DNA of 64,000 nt, from the NCBI RefSeq assembly GCF_005239225.2, contig NC_133296.1, forward strand, positions 1,488,001-1,552,000, read 5' to 3'. Shown here in pieces: positions 59,381-64,000 of the stretch (within the stretch, counting starts at the first letter, position 1; every line of letters begins with the position of its first letter). A model generated the notes under the pieces. That model had not been told where the DNA came from. It searched no databases and was given only the letters and a program-made list of their open reading frames with translations. The DNA is from Populus alba. Its lineage: Eukaryota > Streptophyta > Magnoliopsida > Malpighiales > Salicaceae. A program made the position numbers and the translations under genes.

Positions 59381-61826
59381 GTAGTCGGTGCGTATGTTGG
59401 GCCTAAACATAGTTTGGGTTTCTTATGTTGGGCCTAAAGATGGGCTTGGATTTTTGTATTCGAGGAAATTAGGCTTCTTATAAAAGTGATGCATTGATGT
59501 TACATGATATAAATTGTTCGTGAACATGAGAATGTTTAGAAACGTGATTATATTAAAAAAATTTAAAATTTTATTTTTTTAATAAGAATTAATTTTTTTT
59601 ATATATTTTTGATCATTTTGATATTTTGATCTCAAAATTAATTTTTAAAAAATAAAAAAAATATTATTTTGATACATTTCAGTATAAAAACCATTTTAAA
59701 AAAAATCACAATCATACTTTCAAACAGGCTTTTAACATAACGATGATAAAAATAAAAGAAAAAAAACATTATGATTAAAAAAATGAACATGGCTTGTTTC
59801 CCTTATTGCTATTACTTTAAGATATGAATGATGTTGTGCATTAAAGCATGAGACAGTGATGGTGCATGAAATTATATATATATATATATATATATAGTCA
59901 AAATGGCCTAACCAAACCTTCTTCTCCATTTCCCAATCGAACCATCTTATCTCCATACCTAACCTTTCCATCTCCAATCTAACCCTCCTCTCTTTGTCCC
60001 AACCTAACCCTCTGATTTCATATCCTAACCTTGTTTGTAGCCAAACCAAACCCTTCCCCGTTAGCCTAGTCTAACCCTTTTATGTTTAACTGAACTAGGC
60101 GAAGCTCAGCTGAATCCTCTTTGATCTTGGCCCAACCAAAACATGCATTTAATCTATAATGATCATCAAATTGTATTTTAAAATTATAATAATTATTATT
60201 TTTATTTTTATATATTTTAATTGGATAATTTTAAAATTAAAAATATTTTACAATGATAGCTTAAAAATAATATATATTATCTTTGAAGACATGTTACCTT
60301 CTGATTATAAAATATATAAATTTACTTTAAAATTATTTTAAAAATAAATTTATTTTTATATTTTCAACAAAATATATTTTTATTTATTTTTTCTTCTTTT
60401 TTTTCAGGACAGTAACCAAAAGCTAGCTATGAGCTGTATTAAATAAAAGTGGACGAAAGGTCCCCACAAAATCATGAAGTACAAGGACGATATTCATAAT
60501 TAAAATGATCATGGACTAGATCAACACCATCAAAATAATCAAGTCACTTAACTAAAGCAAAAGGTAACAAGAGACGAGGGCCAATATAAAAAATAGTCGT
60601 GTAATTGATGATATTTTTTAAAATATTTTTCATTTAAAAATTAATAAAAATAATTTTTTATTTTTTATATCAATACATCTAAACTATTTAAAAAAAAACA
60701 TTAAAAACTACTAATTCCAATCACAAAATCAAACTATTGTCTAATTAAAAACTTGTCTAAATGATGCCAGGAGAAATTTAAGAACGGTGGAGTCTTCAAC
60801 GTGGATTAGGCGTGAGGGGTATAATACAGCCCGTATGTAAAGAGCTTAAGATCTGTATAACAAATTATGTATTTTTTATAAAAATCTGGAATAATCAGGG
60901 TTTTATTTATTAACCTGAGCTCATAAATACACTTTCTAACAGGTAGGATTTTCTCGAATTAAAAGAAAAAAAAAAAAGGGTATAATACAGCCGCAAACAT
61001 TGCAATCAATCAGTATAAAGAAGTAGCAGAAGCCTGTTGCAACCACTCAGTCTCGAGAAACGAATCCCCGTGGAAACATCTTTATTTTTTGAAAATAATT
61101 GCAATGTTGAATTATATAAATTCTTTTTCTTTTTTAATCATTAAAGTGAAAAGGGATAGAACCATCATTTTGAATACTTGGGATCTCATCCAATTGATTT
61201 TTCCATAGCCGATTGCTTGCCTGAGTTTTTTTCTTTTTTATAATGAATAAAGCTTGCATGGCCCAGCAGATTAACCCTGCAATTTCCTAACATAGGCCCC
61301 TCTCTCAATTCGTATTTGAAATTAAAGCCATGTGATCATGCTGGCTATTGTCAAAAGAATAGATTTCAGTAAGAATAAAGTTTTTTTTTTTAATTTTAAA
61401 ATATTTTTTAAAAATAATTACTATGATTTTTTCAAGTTCCAGTTGTAAATGGAATACACTATTACTAAAACAGCTTTACCTTTTAATGCACCATCCCAGC
61501 TAGAGCTCGAAAAGTTTACTAGAAATGACCAACATTAAATCATCCACTGTAATTTGCCTCTCTGACTTGAACTCAAAATTCTTCAAAAATTTACATAAAT
61601 GAGGCCATAGATCAAGAACAGTTGAAATAACTGGTGTAAAAATCGTAGGAGTTTGAAGGATAATATATCACAAGGAGTGAAATAAAGAATTGGCCCCTAT
61701 CTTTAAGTCACATAGGCATATTTGATATTTTGAAACCTTAGCACCCATCACATGAAGAAGAACATCTAACCCCATCAAAACAAAACAAGGACATGATTTA
61801 GCTAACTACTCTCAACAACTTCACAT
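59381..61826. other. Repeat-rich spacer
   Basis: 'gttgggcctaaa' occurs twice (around 59396 and 59425). There is a MITE-like copy at 59533-59726, a TA microsatellite at 59873-59896 and a second, partial MITE-like stretch at 60600-60735. No gene. The last ~150 bp are the 3' flank of the HIPP gene. Confidence 0.45.
59533..59726. mobile_element. AT-rich MITE-like element (family copy 4)
   Basis: Left end tgtttagaaacgtgattata; right end, reverse-complemented, tgtttgaaagtatgattgtg: clear terminal inverted repeats. The core 'gatattttgatctcaaaatt' and 'gatacatttcagtataaaa' follow the family order. It is the best preserved copy in the window. Confidence 0.65.
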
Positions 61827-63565
61827 TCACATTATTCTGCAACTTTCGGTGTTCTCATCGCTGAAGAAGTGCGTGTACTGATCGGTCGCCGTAGTAGGCG
61901 GCATGGGGGGCGGCATGTAGTTCACGGCTGGCTGAGGGCGGGCGTACATCATCGGTTGAAACATGTCATTCCCTTGCTGCTGCCTCTGTTGATTCATCAG
62001 CATTGCCATGTATTGCTGCTGATTATAAGGATTCCCTTGCCCTGGCCCCATCCCTTGATAATAACCACCGTTCATTGCTCCCGGTGCCGGCAGTCCTTGC
62101 ACTGTTGGTACATTACCCATCCTAGCATAATTGCCCATCGGGCCCATTGTACTCATCGGGCCCATTGGGCCCATTGGACCCATCTGTCCCATATGAACCA
62201 TATTCTTGTGACCACCATTACCTGCTCCATCAATTTCAGGGAACCCTTGTTTATTTTTGTTAGTATCATGGACCCCACCATTTTTGCCTGCACCTTTCTT
62301 GGGCCCACCGCCATTATTGTTTCCATGTACACCTGCACTGCCATTATTGGTAGCTGTCTTGTTGGTACTACTATCGTCTTCTTTTTTACTCTTCTTACCG
62401 AAGCCTAGGAACCCACCACCTCTTTTACTATCTTTTTTGTCTTTACCATCTTGTTTCTTGTTTTCCCCCTTGCTTTTACCGTTCTTGTCATCACCACCTC
62501 CACCTTTCTTTCCTCCTTTGCCATCCTTGCCATCTTTCTTGTCTCCCTTGCCCTTCATTACCACAGGTATCTCAAAAACATCATCACCACCGCCACCACC
62601 TTTCTTGCCCTTTCCACCACCACCTCCCCCACCCCCGCCCCCGCCACCCTTTTTGTCATTAAACCCAGGTCCGCTCATCATACCTTGAGGCCCATGGCCA
62701 TTGCCCATCATGGGCATCATTTTGTTTGGCATACCATGAGGCCCATGGCCATTTCCCATCATGGGCATCATATTGTTTGGCATACCATGAGGCCCGTGGC
62801 CATTTCCCATCATGGGCATCATATTGTTTGGCATACCATGGGGTCCATGGCCATTTCCCATCATCGGCATCATCTTGTTTGGCATGCCATTAGGTCCATG
62901 GCCATTACCCATCATCGGCATCATCTTGTTTGGTGGCATGCCATGAGGTCCATGGCCATTACCCATCATAGGCATCATCTTGTTGATTGGCATCCCATTA
63001 GGTCCATGTCCATTACCCATCATGGGCATCATCTTGTTAGGCAAATTATGACCATGGCCATTACCCATCATAGGCATCATCTTGTTAGGCAAGCCATGGC
63101 CATGGCCATGACCAAACTCTTCCTCGTCATCATCAAATTCATCATCGAACTCATCATCAAATTCATCAAACTCGTCATCAAATTCATCATCGAACTCATC
63201 ATCGAACTCGTCCTCGTTCAGATTGAACTTAACTGACTTCTGGTCTTTATTTTGAGGCATCTTTGGATCCTTAGACCCTTTCAGCTGTTGTTGCATCATC
63301 TGTACTTGTTGTCCTTGTTGACCTTTTCCACCCTTCCCAGACTTGTTATCTTTGCCACCGCCACCGCCACCTCCACCTCCACCTCCCATTTGCATGTTCT
63401 TGAATTGATTATTAAGGTTTTGGAAGTTGTTTGAGCCCTTTTGACCTCCCCATAACTCTGCATGTTTCCCCGACTTCTCGAGCTTTTTAACGAGCTTGGC
63501 CGGATCTACATTTCCTGTCACAGTTACCTTCCCTTGCTCTGCATTTACCGTGGTAGTATACACCC
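61827..63565 (-). CDS. Heavy-metal-associated isoprenylated plant protein (HIPP), last exon; first exon beyond the window
   Basis: HIPPs bind metal through an HMA domain and anchor to membranes or nuclear speckles by a prenylated C-terminus. The exon starts at an acceptor (cttgctcag, 63567-63566) inside a Gly codon and encodes 578 aa. It opens with the end of an HMA domain ([37 protein letters not shown]). The CxxC metal site would be in exon 1, which I did not find before 64000. Gly-rich, acidic (repeated DDEF, 63115-63222), His/Met repeat (62690-63108), Lys/Gly/Asp-rich and Pro/Met/Gln-rich regions follow. The C-terminus is CRIM, a CaaX box whose final Met favours farnesylation. Gross features recall Arabidopsis HIPP32/33. 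The start shown is the exon boundary, not a start codon. Confidence 0.9.
62690..63108 (-). repeat. In-frame minisatellite encoding 8 copies of a His/Met-rich unit
   Basis: DNA units of about 51-60 bp encode eight copies of (K/N)[10 protein letters not shown] plus spacers such as PHGMPN or PNGMPIN. All length differences are multiples of three, so the frame is kept. The unit is preceded by GHGHGHG. Confidence 0.92.
63115..63222 (-). repeat. In-frame repeat encoding an acidic (EFDD)n tract
   Basis: About seven tandem 12-bp units, plus variants, encode DDEF/DEFD. All are in frame in the HIPP exon. Confidence 0.9.
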
Positions 63566-64000
63566 CTGAGCAAGAAAACATTGCTACCACATTAGTAAAA
63601 TTCAATGAAAACTGTCTGGCACTATGAGACAAACAACTAAAGTAAGATTAGAAAATGACACTTCTTCTAAGGCAAAGTCCCATCAATCAAGAACCCAATA
63701 ATCTAAACAATGCTTCTGCTTTCTTGAAAGTATCATCTCCCACGAAAATTTGACCATCTAACCAAAAGGCTAGACACAACCTCCAAGCGACCATCCATCT
63801 CTCTTTCAACTGTCCTTCCCAATCAAAATCCTAACAAAATTTCAAAAGCATTGGCATGTCAACTCTGCATCTGCTATGATTTTTTTTGAAGAAATCATTT
63901 TCTGTCTAAAAAATATCAATCTCTTCTACAATTGAACAACTAACTTCCAACCTTCTTGACTCTCCATCTCATTAAATCCAAGTCTTCCATAAATCAGGAC
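63566..64000 (-). other. Part of the HIPP first intron
   Basis: Upstream of the acceptor there is no CxxC-encoding exon on the minus strand to the window end, so this is read as intron. No other feature seen. Confidence 0.55.

Noticed and set aside
61869..63236. Long plus-strand ORFs (179, 143 and 261 aa) rich in His, Pro and Leu.
   Set aside because: They are antisense translations of the repetitive HIPP exon, whose minus-strand frame has domain and CaaX evidence.
1..64000. CRISPR arrays, bacterial operons, rRNA or prophage features.
   Set aside because: Intron-bearing plant genes throughout; no spaced direct repeats or rRNA motifs seen.

Overview
The window looks like nuclear DNA of a dicot tree, most probably Populus (poplar) or a close Salicaceae relative. 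The evidence is AT-rich intergenic sequence, intron-bearing genes with GT-AG junctions, plant-specific families (AMI1 amidase, NPH3/RPT2-like, B3, NF-YC, CCX, HIPP) and several copies of a ~200-bp AT-rich inverted-repeat element of a type I associate with poplar. The species call is inference from memory; no database was searched.

Layout. 0-8 kb: a TRIM-type retroelement (62-355), a 3' fragment of an LRR receptor-like protein (RLP), a chimeric scrap carrying an NPH3-like exon fragment, a complete nine-exon AMI1-type indole-3-acetamide amidase gene (minus, 3289-6378), then a second, longer RLP 3' pseudogene. 8-17 kb: transposon debris, a B3-domain protein (11150-11746, minus) and an NPH3/RPT2-like gene (14298-16813, minus) that is intact except for one in-frame TAG at a normally conserved Trp. 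18-23 kb: an orphan exon of augmin subunit 7, a 3.2-copy minisatellite, and an intron-less gene for a putative plastid membrane protein (20809-21507, plus). 23-40 kb: three related IDM2/IDM3-like HSP20-fold genes: a short three-exon gene (23625-28076, minus), a decayed pseudogene (30989-32325, plus) and a full-length gene (38248-39991, plus) behind a 4.3-kb intron. 41-50 kb: NF-YC (41127-41837, minus) and a two-exon cation/calcium exchanger CCX (47172-50161, minus). 51-57 kb: a 12-exon gene with six Myb/SANT-like repeats (51308-57225, minus). 58-64 kb: repeat-rich spacer and the last exon of a heavy-metal-associated isoprenylated protein (HIPP, 61827-63565, minus), whose first exon lies beyond the window.

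How the genes relate. They do not form an operon or a pathway. The co-occurrence of AMI1, IDM2-like, NF-YC and CCX matches, from memory, two duplicated Arabidopsis chromosome-1 segments (CCX5, NF-YC9 and AMI1 at At1g08960-08980; NF-YC3 and IDM2 at At1g54830-54840), so this looks like an ancestral eudicot linkage block. Local duplication and decay is the second theme: RLP tails, the NPH3-like fragment, the IDM2-like trio, and exon-pair amplification inside the Myb/SANT-like gene. I found no CRISPR array, rRNA, tRNA or obvious novel multi-gene system. The most unusual items are the six-repeat Myb/SANT-like gene, the nonsense codon in the NPH3-like gene, and the His/Met-rich repeat in the HIPP.
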